A stretch of 64,000 bases of DNA from Planctomycetota bacterium (GCA_963205185.1 CAUJHZ010000007.1:62001-126000); one strand, 5' to 3'; positions 37,161 to 45,917 are shown, numbered from the stretch's first letter. The notes: generated by a model not told the origin, from the letters alone. Translations and numbers: made by a program.

Positions 37161-37523
37161 CTACAAACGAGCCCACTCCGCATCGACACGATGTAGTCCC
37201 CAAGCCACCATGGCCATTACGGTTTCCACAATCGTGCAAGCGAGCGGCGCACCGAAGGAGATGCCCTGCTCGTGCGCGCCGGCGGTAACCATCCATGCCG
37301 TTACCGCATGTAGAAGAAAGTACCAGATGATGGCAAGGCTTGTCATGCGAACGGCCTTTACCCACACCCCTCGTTCGATCAAATGACCTGCGATGAGTGA
37401 AACAATGAGGGTGAAGGCGCCGTAAAGAAGAGGATGGTACCAACTTGTTCCCATCAGGAGCAGCCAGCTCTCCAGAAATGGAAAAACGGTAACCGATCTC
37501 GGAAGTTGGGACACGACGATCAC
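37161..37523 (-). CDS. Small four-segment membrane protein flanked by repeats
   Basis: A 120-residue hydrophobic protein (GTG start) with about four membrane segments; no family recognised. Its base composition is visibly poorer in G and C than its neighbours. Same-direction copies of the 46-bp repeat lie directly after its stop (37112-37157) and 90 nt before its start (37613-37659), so the gene sits in a repeat-bounded cassette and may have moved in. It could also be a chance frame, but its hydrophobic periodicity argues for a gene. Confidence 0.5.
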   Translation of the reverse strand: MIVVSQLPRSVTVFPFLESWLLLMGTSWYHPLLYGAFTLIVSLIAGHLIERGVWVKAVRMTSLAIIWYFLLHAVTAWMVTAGAHEQGISFGAPLACTIVETVMAMVAWGLHRVDAEWARL

Positions 37524-37612
37524 GAATACACTCTACGTTCCAGATATGATTCTACTACACCGTCAAGTCAGCACCATACTTCTTCAGGCAATCATCATAC
37601 GCTTTGAGAACC

Positions 37613-37659
37613 GCGCCCGCATGGCCTGCGCTCGCGGAGCCTCGCTTGACCATGGCACC
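37613..37659 (+). repeat. Dispersed 46-bp repeat, copy 4
   Basis: CGCCCGCATGGCC, then GCGCTCGCGGAGCC, then GCTTGACCATGGCACC: same order and direction as 9740-9786 and 37112-37157. No inverted partner was seen beside it. Confidence 0.75.
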
Positions 37660-37681
37660 GCTGTGAAACATTCGGCGAGGG

Positions 37682-38635
37682 TCACGCCTCGCGCGAACCG
37701 GCCATCACGAAGAGGTCCGGGCCCTTGGCCTGCGGGTCAGACGGCAGGTGGACGGTCCGGAGATGGCCCAGGCCCGCGCTGGTGAACCATTCGCTCATCT
37801 CAGCCGGCTTGAAGCCGAGCCATTTATGGCCCATCGTCTGGCGGTACTGCTCGCGGTCGTGTTCGAGCATGTCGATGACGAGCAGGCGGCCGCCGGGTTT
37901 GAGAATGCGCGCGGCTTCGCGAATCGCCGTGGCCGGGTGGTTCACGTGGTGCAGCACGAGCGAGATGATCGCCGCATCCACGCTGGAATCATCGAGCGGC
38001 AATCCCGTGAGATCGCTGTGGTGGAAGTGGACATTCTTGTGCTGCGCGAGACGCTTGCGCGCGGCGGCGAGCATCGCTTTGCTCATATCCACAAGATGCA
38101 CCGTCTCGACCAGCGTGGCCAGGCGCACGGCGATGTCGCCGGTGCCGCATCCCAGGTCGGCCACGGTCCACTGCGGCGGCAGGAGAGCGAGCAGCGCCTC
38201 ATCGACGAAACTCGAGCCGAACAGCTCGCCGCGGATCGCGTCCCACTCGCCGCCGACGCGGCCGAAGTAGGCGATCGTGTCCGTCTCGCGCTTGGCGAGG
38301 ATCTGCTTGAGGCGGTGCTCATCCTGGCGCACCTGCGGCGGCTCGCCGAGCTGCCTGCGGGCGAGTTGCCACAGTTCGCGCGCTTCCTCGCTCAGCGATT
38401 CGTTCACGAGGCGGTACATGCTGGCCGTGCCTTCGGAGCGGCGCACGATCCAGCCGCCTTCGAGCAGCGACTTGAGGTGCCGGCTGACGGTGCTCTGGGG
38501 CAATTGCAGGATCGAAGCCAGTTCGCCGACGCCCAGTTCCTCAGTTTCGAGCAGGCGAAGCAGGCGCAGGCGCGTCATTTCGCTAAGCAGCGCGAGGCGG
38601 TCAGTCAGGCGTTGGCGAGAGGCAGTGGAAGCCAT
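37682..38635 (-). CDS. ArsR-type regulator fused to a SAM-dependent methyltransferase
   Basis: A 317-residue two-domain protein. Residues 1-90 form an ArsR winged helix-turn-helix (ELASILQLPQSTVSRHLKSLLEGGWI); the metal-binding cysteines of classical ArsR are absent. Residues about 140-310 form a class I methyltransferase with VADLGCGTGD (motif I), DMSKAM and LVLHHVNHP. Such fusions usually lie near methionine-cycle genes; here ahcY is 0.9 kb away on the same strand. A role sensing SAM or SAH and controlling ahcY is plausible but inferred. It starts at ATG 38635; a TPR lipoprotein precedes it by 35 nt. Confidence 0.87.
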   Translation of the reverse strand: MASTASRQRLTDRLALLSEMTRLRLLRLLETEELGVGELASILQLPQSTVSRHLKSLLEGGWIVRRSEGTASMYRLVNESLSEEARELWQLARRQLGEPPQVRQDEHRLKQILAKRETDTIAYFGRVGGEWDAIRGELFGSSFVDEALLALLPPQWTVADLGCGTGDIAVRLATLVETVHLVDMSKAMLAAARKRLAQHKNVHFHHSDLTGLPLDDSSVDAAIISLVLHHVNHPATAIREAARILKPGGRLLVIDMLEHDREQYRQTMGHKWLGFKPAEMSEWFTSAGLGHLRTVHLPSDPQAKGPDLFVMAGSREA

Positions 38636-38670
38636 GACGATCAGTGTCGCGCATCGAACGGCGGCGCTGC

Positions 38671-39339
38671 TCAGCGGTCGGGCGCGAGTTTCAGGCTCGG
38701 GCCGACCACGGCGAAGTACGTTTCGAGTTCTTTGATGACCTGCTCATTGTTCGGCTCGATCCAGTAGGCCTGGCGCAGGCGTTGCGTCGCCGCCTCGGTC
38801 TTGCCGATCGATTCGTAGAACATCGCCAGTTTCCAGTAGGGCAGCACCGTGGGCGTGGGTTCGATGCGGATGGCGGTGCGGTAGGCGAGTTCGGCTGAGT
38901 CCGGGTCGCCGTATTTCGCGGCCATGTCACCCCAGAGGAGGTAGTCGCGCACCTCTCCGCGGCTCTGGGCCGCATCCTTGAGGAACAGCACCATGCCCTG
39001 CTGATCGCCACTCTCGGCCATGGCGCGGGCCAGCTGCTCGCCGATCTGGAACGTCAGGTCGGGGTTGTGGCTCGACTGCTGGTACGCGATGCCCAGATGC
39101 GTGCGGGCCCGCATCGGATCGCCCAGTGCGAGGTACGCCTTGCCGAGGCCGTAGTTGGCCTCGGTGTCCTCGGGTTTGGCTTCGAGCACCTGCTGGTATG
39201 CGACTAGCGCATCCTGGAAATGCTCGTGGTCGAGGGCGTATTGCCCGTCGGCGCGCAATTCAGGGAGCGATCTCTTGTTCGAGCAGCCGATCGACCAGAG
39301 CGAGGCGGCAATGAGCAGGACGGCCATCCACCGTGCCAT
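38671..39339 (-). CDS. TPR-repeat lipoprotein
   Basis: A 222-residue exported lipoprotein: signal peptide ending in lipobox WSIGC (Cys at 19), then four to five TPR units (for example ALDHEHFQDALVAYQQVLEAKPED and DPDSAELAYRTAIRIEPTP). Probably a periplasmic-face scaffold in the outer envelope; partner unknown. Reads toward the ArsR fusion with a 35-nt gap. Confidence 0.82.
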   Translation of the reverse strand: MARWMAVLLIAASLWSIGCSNKRSLPELRADGQYALDHEHFQDALVAYQQVLEAKPEDTEANYGLGKAYLALGDPMRARTHLGIAYQQSSHNPDLTFQIGEQLARAMAESGDQQGMVLFLKDAAQSRGEVRDYLLWGDMAAKYGDPDSAELAYRTAIRIEPTPTVLPYWKLAMFYESIGKTEAATQRLRQAYWIEPNNEQVIKELETYFAVVGPSLKLAPDR

Positions 39340-39450
39340 GCGTGGACTCCTTGTGTCGCAGGGTTCGGGGGCATCATATCACGCTCCCGGCCGCAGTGGT
39401 GGCGACCGAGATTCGCGGTGGACGGCTGCGAGGGGACGTATCCTCGAGAG

Positions 39451-39825
39451 TTGAGACTGAGAACAGTCATCCTGCGACACGAACTGCCCGATGGCGCTGC
39501 GCACTTCGACTGGATGCTCGCCGTGGACGACCCGGCGATCAAGCGACTGCGGACGTGGAGGGTCGCCCTTCGGCCCGACGAAGTTCCGCCGGGTGAGGAG
39601 ATCGCGATCGAGCCGCTGGCCGACCACCGCCCGGCGTATCTCGATTATGAGGGCCCCGTCGGCGACGACCGCGGCGTCGTCGCGCATGTTCGATCCGGCT
39701 GGTGGACGCCTTCGTCCGACATCGAGCCGACCGCCGAGCACCTGCTGCTCAGTGTGCACTGGGACGGCGATCCCGCTCCACAGCAGTGGTCGATCAGGTA
39801 TCAGCAGGCCCATCGGCTGAGCTGA
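39451..39825 (+). CDS. LigD 3'-phosphoesterase-like protein
   Basis: A 124-residue soluble protein resembling the stand-alone or LigD-linked 3'-phosphoesterase fold of DNA repair: RHELPDGAAHFDWMLA aligns with the H...HYDFRLE signature, LRTWRVALRP with the KSWAVPKGP strand, and DHRPAYLDYEGPV with DHPLEYLDFEG. The basic and Arg residues of active LigD domains are only partly kept, so activity is uncertain. Start: TTG 39451 (or CTG 39457); no ATG is available after the divergent lipoprotein gene. Neighbours show no Ku or ligase gene. Confidence 0.5.
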   Translation: MRLRTVILRHELPDGAAHFDWMLAVDDPAIKRLRTWRVALRPDEVPPGEEIAIEPLADHRPAYLDYEGPVGDDRGVVAHVRSGWWTPSSDIEPTAEHLLLSVHWDGDPAPQQWSIRYQQAHRLS

Positions 39826-39922
39826 TTTCGCCGCGAATCCGGATTTCGCTTGCACGATCGTCCCGGTCGTGGTAGGCTGTATGAGCCGCGGTCATGTCCC
39901 AATTCTCGAAACGGGGGTTTCC

Positions 39923-40360
39923 ATGAGCGGATCACAGGACCACAACCCGCAGCACCCCAAGATCCGGTTTTCTGAACCGACGGGCTTTGGTGCGTCATCG
40001 TCATCTGCTTCGAGCGGATCCTCGGGCTTCGAGGTCGAGCACGAAGAACTGAGCCCCGTTGATCTGCCCAATCCGGCGCCGCTGGTCGAAGGCAGCAAAA
40101 AGATTCGCACGTTTGAACGCCACGGCGGGGGCCCCGAATCCGAGTGGAATCGTCGCCCCAACGTGACGGGCGCCGGCGCGATTCACGTCCGGACGTTCCA
40201 TTCGAAACTCAATTCCGACTCTCTGGCCTTCATGGATCAGACGATCAACGAATGGCTTGATGCCCACCCTGAGTACGAGGTGAAGTTCGTTACCTCGACG
40301 ATCGGCGAGTTTACGGGCAAGGTGCGCGAGCCGGCGCTGATCTGCCAGGTCTGGGTCTGA
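39923..40360 (+). CDS. Hypothetical protein with Ser-rich linker and a Cse60-like C-terminal domain
   Basis: A 145-residue soluble protein. The first half is disordered and Ser/Gly-rich (ASSSSASSGSSGFE). The last 60 residues (GAIHVRTFHSKLNSDSLAFMDQTINEWLDAHPEYEVKF...) form one compact alpha/beta domain, resembling the small Cse60-type proteins. Function unknown. A GGGGG run ends 5 nt before ATG 39923. asnB follows 66 nt later on the same strand. Confidence 0.6.
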   Translation: MSGSQDHNPQHPKIRFSEPTGFGASSSSASSGSSGFEVEHEELSPVDLPNPAPLVEGSKKIRTFERHGGGPESEWNRRPNVTGAGAIHVRTFHSKLNSDSLAFMDQTINEWLDAHPEYEVKFVTSTIGEFTGKVREPALICQVWV

Positions 40361-40426
40361 CACCGAGTTCGTGGCCGCGAAGCCTCCGCTCAGCCGATAG
40401 ATTGCTGACGGCTTCGGAGGCTTGGA

Positions 40427-42385
40427 ATGTGCGGCATCCTTGGAATCATCGCCCCACCCGGGCAGCGGCCGAGCGTCGCAGCCGACGCGGCGCTGCGCAT
40501 GCGCGACTGCATGACGCAGCGCGGGCCCGACGACGCGGGTCTGATCGAGCACCGCAACGTGCTCTTTGCCCATCGCCGTTTGAAAGTGATCGACCCGGAC
40601 GGCGGCGCGCAGCCCATGTGGTCGCCGGATCGGCGCTACCTTCTCGTCTACAACGGCGAACTCTACAACGACGCGGAGATTCGCCGCGAACTGGAGCGGC
40701 GCAATCGGGCGGACTTCCGAACCCGCTGTGACACTGAGACGCTGCTGCACGCGCTCATCGACTGGGGAAACGAAGCGCTGACGCGGCTGCGCGGCATGTT
40801 CGCCTTTGCGCTGTACGACTTTCTCGAGAATCGCCTCCTGCTGGCCCGCGATCCCCTGGGCATCAAGCCGCTGTACTACGCGACGATCGGACGCGAAATC
40901 GTCGTCGCGAGCACGCCCACCGCCATCCTCGGCCACCCCGGCATGACGAGCCAGCCCGATGCTGCCGCGATGTCGGCGTACCTCTCGACGATTCGTACGA
41001 CGCTGGGCCGTCGGACGATGTTCGCCGGCCTGCAGACAGTCATGCCAGGCGAATGCATCGACGTGTCCTTCGCCGGCGGAGAGGCGCGCTGGAACATGCG
41101 CGAATACTGGTGCGAGCCGTCGCAGGAACGAACGGATCTCGACTTCAACGACGCAGCGCATCTCGTTCGCGAGGCGGTGATCGATTCGGTTGCGGCCCAT
41201 CTACGCAGCGATGTGCCGCGCTGCCTGCTGCTGTCCGGCGGGCTGGACAGCGCGATCATCGGGTCAGTCTGCCGCGATCTGGGCGCCAGCGACGTGCTGC
41301 GAACCTGGTGCGCCGCGGATCCCGAAGACTGCGGCGAGGATCGGCGCTTTGCATCCGGCGTGGCAGCGCATCTCGGCGCACGGCATCACGACACGAGGAT
41401 GGACGCCGACCGCTTCACCAGTGCGTGGCTCGATCTCATCGCCCGCAACGCCGTTCCCGTCAGCACGCCCAACGAAACGGCGATTCGCGCCGTCGCCGCG
41501 GCGCTCAAGCCGCACGCGACTGTCGCCCTCAGCGGCGAAGGCGCCGATGAACTCTTCGGCGGCTACGCGCTTCCGATCCTCTGCGGCCTCGACGCGATCC
41601 ACGCGAGGCAACCGGATGCGCCCGCGCGGTTTCGCGCTGAACTTACAGCGCAGTACGGCTCGCCATCGCTGGGCACCGAGGCGGAGCACTACCTGAGATC
41701 CAACTCGTGGATTCACACCGCGCGCAAGGGTTCGCTGCTGACCGACGGCGTACTCGGGGCCGCCCAATACGACCGGCTGCTGCACGAAGAGATCGCCGGG
41801 CAGTTCAGCCGTGCTGACGAAAGTCACATTCGATCCGAGCAGCGCCTGCTGCGGGTGCACCGGCGCATCAACCTGTCGGGGCTGCTGAGCCGGCTCGACA
41901 CCTCCACGATGGCAGAGAGTGTCGAAGGTCGCACGCCATTTGCCGACGCTCGATTGGCTGAACTCGCCGCCTCGCTTCCCTTCGAGTACAAGTTCCGCGC
42001 CCGGCCGGCGGCGGATGAAGGCTGGTCCAGCGCTGCGCAGACCCTGGCGCGGGGCGGCGTTGAAACCAAGTGCATCCTCCGAGCCGCATTTGCGCGCGAT
42101 GTTCCTCTCGACGTGTTGCAGCGCCCCAAGGCGAGCTTCCCGCTCTCGTTCCAGCAGTGGCTCGCGCCGATGGCCTCTTGGCTTTCGCGGGCGGCGGCGG
42201 TTGGCGAAGTGTTCCGCCGACAGGAGGCCCTGGTGCTGGCGGCCGACCCGAGCGGCCAGTGGTTGACCCTCTGGCCGGTGCTCAACGTCGCGCTCTGGTT
42301 CGAGCGGCACTGGGGGGCGGGACTGCCTGCGATTGATGACCTTGCGGCCGGCTCGGCCCTCGCTACCGCCTCCGAACTGGGGTGA
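40427..42385 (+). CDS. asnB: Glutamine-hydrolysing asparagine synthase
   Basis: A 652-residue class II amidotransferase making asparagine, or amidating another acid, from glutamine and ATP. The N-terminal nucleophile domain begins MCGILGII with Cys2 as catalytic residue; RGPDDAG, NGELYN and SAAL-type segments are standard. The synthetase domain has the P-loop LLLSGGLDSAII (about residue 268-280) and GEGADELFGGY. GGAGG lies 6 nt upstream of the ATG. Members with this architecture also serve in exopolysaccharide clusters, but no such genes surround it. Confidence 0.93.
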   Translation: MCGILGIIAPPGQRPSVAADAALRMRDCMTQRGPDDAGLIEHRNVLFAHRRLKVIDPDGGAQPMWSPDRRYLLVYNGELYNDAEIRRELERRNRADFRTRCDTETLLHALIDWGNEALTRLRGMFAFALYDFLENRLLLARDPLGIKPLYYATIGREIVVASTPTAILGHPGMTSQPDAAAMSAYLSTIRTTLGRRTMFAGLQTVMPGECIDVSFAGGEARWNMREYWCEPSQERTDLDFNDAAHLVREAVIDSVAAHLRSDVPRCLLLSGGLDSAIIGSVCRDLGASDVLRTWCAADPEDCGEDRRFASGVAAHLGARHHDTRMDADRFTSAWLDLIARNAVPVSTPNETAIRAVAAALKPHATVALSGEGADELFGGYALPILCGLDAIHARQPDAPARFRAELTAQYGSPSLGTEAEHYLRSNSWIHTARKGSLLTDGVLGAAQYDRLLHEEIAGQFSRADESHIRSEQRLLRVHRRINLSGLLSRLDTSTMAESVEGRTPFADARLAELAASLPFEYKFRARPAADEGWSSAAQTLARGGVETKCILRAAFARDVPLDVLQRPKASFPLSFQQWLAPMASWLSRAAAVGEVFRRQEALVLAADPSGQWLTLWPVLNVALWFERHWGAGLPAIDDLAAGSALATASELG

Positions 42386-42466
42386 ATCTCCCATGCGATC
42401 GCCGCTGCGTTGACCGTTTCCCACCCGGGTCTACACTCTGCTCCCACTCTCCGGAGACCGCTGAGC

Positions 42467-42883
42467 ATGGCCGAGACGTTCCGCTGCACCCTGGTGACCC
42501 CTGAAGCGCAGGTGCTCGACGAGCAGGTGACCTACGTGACCTTTCCCGCCTGGGATGGGCAGGTGGGCATCGCGCCCGGGCGCAGCGCGCTTCTTGCCCG
42601 CGTCGGCATCGGCTCGATGCGGCTGGATTTCGCGAGCGGCGCCAGCCGGTGGTATCTGCTCGAAGGTGGCTTCGCCCAGATGCTCGGCGACCAGCTCACG
42701 ATCCTCAGTGACAAGTCCACGCCGGCGGAGAATCTCATCGCGTCGGATGCCAACAAGGAACTCGAAGCCGCCCTGGCGATGACCGCCACCGACGAAGCAT
42801 CCCAGAAGGCGCGCACCGCCGCCCTCCAGGCCGCACGCGAGAAGCACCGCATGGCGCGCGCTGCCAGCACGCGCGGCATCTGA
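42467..42883 (+). CDS. atpC: F-type ATP synthase epsilon subunit
   Basis: A 138-residue central-stalk subunit linking rotation to catalysis in F1. The N-terminal beta sandwich (FRCTLVTPEAQVLDEQVTYVTFPAWDGQVGIAPGRSALLARVGIGSMRL) is clear; the C-terminal helical pair is present. CGGAG lies about 10 nt before ATG 42467. It is alone: beta subunit and other atp genes are not within at least 20 kb on either side, whereas atpD-atpC is the usual pair. Confidence 0.9.
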   Translation: MAETFRCTLVTPEAQVLDEQVTYVTFPAWDGQVGIAPGRSALLARVGIGSMRLDFASGASRWYLLEGGFAQMLGDQLTILSDKSTPAENLIASDANKELEAALAMTATDEASQKARTAALQAAREKHRMARAASTRGI

Positions 42884-42923
42884 ACCGACGAGCATCCAGG
42901 CAGCGAGGCTTCAGGGCGTCGCT

Positions 42924-44048
42924 CTACGCTTGTTGAGGCGCCGGCCGATAGATCGCCTTGATGTCGTTGCCGATCTGCCGCGTGCGCACGAGTCGCAGAG
43001 CCGCGGCCGCATCCATCGACTTCGGATCAAGACCGCGCACGGGTCCGATCGCCTCCGCGTCGCCAAGGATTGTGGGCGCGATGTAGGTAATCACTTCATC
43101 GACCAGGCGCGAGCGAAGAAGTTTGCCCACCAGACCGCCGCCGGCTTCGACGAGCACGCGCGTGGCGTTGTGCCGGGTGCTGAGCGCTTCGAGCAGTTCG
43201 GTGAGATCAATGTCGCCCTGCAGCGGCGTCACGGACAGGACTTCGATGCCTCGCTCCTGAAACTGCTCGACGAGCGGGACGTGGCTCGCCGCCACCGTCG
43301 CATCCACGGCGATGGTCGTCGGCGCCTCGGCGGCGGTTCGCACGATCTGCGCCTCGATCGGCGTGATAAGCGATGGATCGACGATGACGCGGCGGACCTG
43401 CCGGACGATGCGGCGCGTGTTGCGCGGCGTGAGCATCGGGTCGTCGCTGAGCACCGTGCCCACGCCGGTCATGATGATGTCCATGCGGGCTCGCAGGCGG
43501 TGCACGGCAGCGCGGCTGGAAGCGTTGGAGATCCATCGGCTCTTTCCATCGCGCGTGGCGATGGCGCCGTCGAGCGTCTGGGCCCACTTCACGATGACCC
43601 ACGGCCGCTTGGTAGTCACGCGATGCACGAACGAGTCGGTCAGACGGGCGGCGCGGGGGCAGTCGATCCACTCGACTTCAATGCCCGCTTCTTCAAGGCG
43701 AGCCGCTCCGCCGCCGGCCGGACTGGGGTCGGGCCGGGCAATGACGCATCGCGCGACGCCGGCGTTGATGATGGCCTCAGTGCACGGCGGGGTTTTGCCG
43801 GTGTGATTGCAGGGTTCGAGGGTGGCGTACAACGTCGAGCCGCGCGGATCATGGCCGCGCTGCCTGCAGTCTCCGAGGGCGTTGACTTCGGCGTGTGGGC
43901 CGCCGAAGCGCGCATGCCAGCCGCGGCCGATGATCTCGCCAGACGGGTCGGTGATGATGCAGCCGACGAGGGGATTCGGCTCGACGCGGCCAATGCCCCG
44001 CGCCCCGAGGCGCGCAGCGCGATTCAGCATGTCGAGGTGGCGATTCAT
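42924..44048 (-). CDS. ribD: Bifunctional riboflavin biosynthesis deaminase/reductase
   Basis: A 374-residue enzyme catalysing the second and third steps after GTP cyclohydrolase. The N-terminal deaminase domain has the zinc site HAEVNAL (His) and PCNHTGKTPPC (two Cys). The C-terminal reductase domain (about 160-374) shows KWAQTLDGAIATRDGKSRWIS, TGVGTVLSDDPMLTPR and VEAGGGLVGKLL. Start chosen at ATG 44048 (MNRHLDMLNRAARLG); an upstream in-frame Met is 17 codons away. Convergent with atpC, and alone among rib genes here apart from the degenerate ribBA at 16260. Confidence 0.95.
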   Translation of the reverse strand: MNRHLDMLNRAARLGARGIGRVEPNPLVGCIITDPSGEIIGRGWHARFGGPHAEVNALGDCRQRGHDPRGSTLYATLEPCNHTGKTPPCTEAIINAGVARCVIARPDPSPAGGGAARLEEAGIEVEWIDCPRAARLTDSFVHRVTTKRPWVIVKWAQTLDGAIATRDGKSRWISNASSRAAVHRLRARMDIIMTGVGTVLSDDPMLTPRNTRRIVRQVRRVIVDPSLITPIEAQIVRTAAEAPTTIAVDATVAASHVPLVEQFQERGIEVLSVTPLQGDIDLTELLEALSTRHNATRVLVEAGGGLVGKLLRSRLVDEVITYIAPTILGDAEAIGPVRGLDPKSMDAAAALRLVRTRQIGNDIKAIYRPAPQQA

Positions 44049-44149
44049 GCGGCGAATGCTAGGGCGAGAATAACGCCCGAAACGCGGCGCGTCCCGCATG
44101 TTTGCGACCGGGACAAGTCACATTTGATGACTTCGGTTAGTATTCAAGA

Positions 44150-44923
44150 ATGGCGACAACTGCAGATCCGATTTGCATTCGAATGAAGCCGTCCGTCAAA
44201 GCGACGGGATGGTTCGCTGTCATTGTTTTTGGAGCGGCCTCGATCGGGGCGTCGGTCAGTGCTTTGGTATCGAGTTCACCCGACGAGAGCTTCGACGGGT
44301 GCGTCGGCGGTGTCGGATTTGGCGCCTTCACTCTGCTGGGAGTACTGGTTCTGGCGATGGCCTCGCGGCATGCTGTCATTGTCGGTGCGGATAGCATTGA
44401 ACGCCGTGATCTTTTTCGAATCCGTAAGATGCAGTTCGCGGATCTCGTTCTGGTTATTTGGCGACATCCGCCACGTAGCGGTAAAATCGTGCTGAGCGAT
44501 GGAGCGTACAGAGTTCCGATCGGCCTCTATGACTACTGCCCGGCGGACCGAGCGGCGATTGTTGGCGCTCTTCGTGATTTGATTCCCGACCGAGTGGAGC
44601 AAACTGGGTGGGATGCGGATGTCTTTCGTCGGAAGCCTCAAATTCGCTCGTCCGCCGAATTGAAGCGACTCGTACGATTCACAATTTTTGCGTCGTGTTG
44701 CGGCTGGCTTGGTTCGATGGCGATTGCGGCGTGGTCGATCCAACTTGGCGAGCCAATGCCTCCGCTCTGGAGCTTAGCGCTGAAAGGGATTCCGCTGTGG
44801 GGCATGTTGCCGTTGTTGATCGCGCTGATTGGCTGGATTGAGTCACTCGATCAAAGAGAGATTGAAGCAGAACCTAGCAGCAGCGCACCAGATGCTCGCG
44901 CGGCAGGCGATGCTCGGCAATGA
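44150..44923 (+). CDS. Membrane protein with PH-like or ligand-binding domain
   Basis: A 257-residue protein with two membrane segments near the N terminus (about 20-40, 55-75) and two near the C terminus (about 185-205, 220-240). The middle (about 76-165) is a beta-rich cytoplasmic region with alternating hydrophobics (VIVGADSIERRDLFRIRKMQFADL). I do not recognise a family with confidence. Its codon use looks AT-richer than its neighbours. The last 50 nt overlap the convergent RNase HII-like gene. Confidence 0.55.
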   Translation: MATTADPICIRMKPSVKATGWFAVIVFGAASIGASVSALVSSSPDESFDGCVGGVGFGAFTLLGVLVLAMASRHAVIVGADSIERRDLFRIRKMQFADLVLVIWRHPPRSGKIVLSDGAYRVPIGLYDYCPADRAAIVGALRDLIPDRVEQTGWDADVFRRKPQIRSSAELKRLVRFTIFASCCGWLGSMAIAAWSIQLGEPMPPLWSLALKGIPLWGMLPLLIALIGWIESLDQREIEAEPSSSAPDARAAGDARQ

Positions 44924-45875
44924 GATCCTCAATGTCGGCGAGGAAGCGGCGGCCGTCCTCGACGTAGCCGGCCGTGGGCTTGAGTTCCGGCCGCAGTGCT
45001 GCAAAGTAGCGGTTGAAGCGGATCATGAGCAGTTCGCGCACGTACTTGGCCAGCATCGATGCCAGGGCCACCGGCAGGTGCGCCTCCTCAGCCTTCTCGA
45101 CAAACGTGACCGTCATGCGCCGGCCATCCGATGCGAGTTCGTAGCGGCTGAGTGATTCCTCCTCGTCGAGGATGCGGATCATCGACTCGGGAAACAGCAT
45201 CTGCAACTGCTCGCGGTAGCGCATGCGCCCGCCCTGGCGGTCGACGACGACGCGCGGGTGGTGCTCGCCGTGCTGGTCGAAGATCGCCGCGAGGTGGCGG
45301 CCAACGAGATGGAAACTGGCAGCCGCCTTGGTGCGCACGCGGCCGACGGCTTCGTTGAATTGCGCTTCCGTGAGCGGGTGGCAGCAGAGGGAATCGACGG
45401 TCACGCCATTGCGCTTCAAGGCGTTTCCAAGTACGTTGGCGTCGATGCGCAGGCGGCTTGCATCATTGCCCACCGGCAGCGGCACATCGGCGCCCGCGTA
45501 CCACGGCGTGCGCTCGAGGGTCATCCACGCGCCTGACGAGACGATCTCGAGCAGCGCTCGGTCATGCGCCGGCAGGGCCGCGCGCCGATTCGCCGCGAGA
45601 AACGTCATCACGCCTCGCTCGAGGTGAGTGAGCGGGTGTCGGTCTCGATCGTCGGGGTCGCCGTTGGAGCGCTTGAGTTTCTTGGAGTCGCAGACGACGA
45701 TGCGGCCCTTGGATGAAGTGAGTTGCCGCGCCACCGCGCCGCGGAGGATCGACCACAACTTCGGCGCGCCGATGGCGGGCTCGTGGTTGCTGAGAATCAG
45801 CGTGGCGCACGCGACGGTGAGGGGGCCGAACATCGGCCCGTATCCCGCCTCGTCAATCCCCGCGTAGACCAGCAT
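44874..45875 (-). CDS. RNase HII-like ribonuclease with planctomycete-type insert
   Basis: A 333-residue protein with the RNase H fold of the HII type. YAGIDEAGYGPMFGPLTVACA carries the catalytic Asp-Glu pair; a third Asp lies in RVVVDRQGG (about residue 205-213), and further acidic residues follow. A large insert (about 40-140) separates the first strand from the rest, making it longer than RnhB (about 200). It likely degrades RNA in RNA-DNA hybrids. Convergent overlap of 50 nt with the preceding membrane gene; divergent from mnmA, starts about 43 nt apart. Confidence 0.7.
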   Translation of the reverse strand: MLVYAGIDEAGYGPMFGPLTVACATLILSNHEPAIGAPKLWSILRGAVARQLTSSKGRIVVCDSKKLKRSNGDPDDRDRHPLTHLERGVMTFLAANRRAALPAHDRALLEIVSSGAWMTLERTPWYAGADVPLPVGNDASRLRIDANVLGNALKRNGVTVDSLCCHPLTEAQFNEAVGRVRTKAAASFHLVGRHLAAIFDQHGEHHPRVVVDRQGGRMRYREQLQMLFPESMIRILDEEESLSRYELASDGRRMTVTFVEKAEEAHLPVALASMLAKYVRELLMIRFNRYFAALRPELKPTAGYVEDGRRFLADIEDLIAEHRLPREHLVRCC

Positions 45876-45917
45876 GGGCGTCAGTCTAGCGACGGCCGAC
45901 TATCCTTGCGAACTGAA

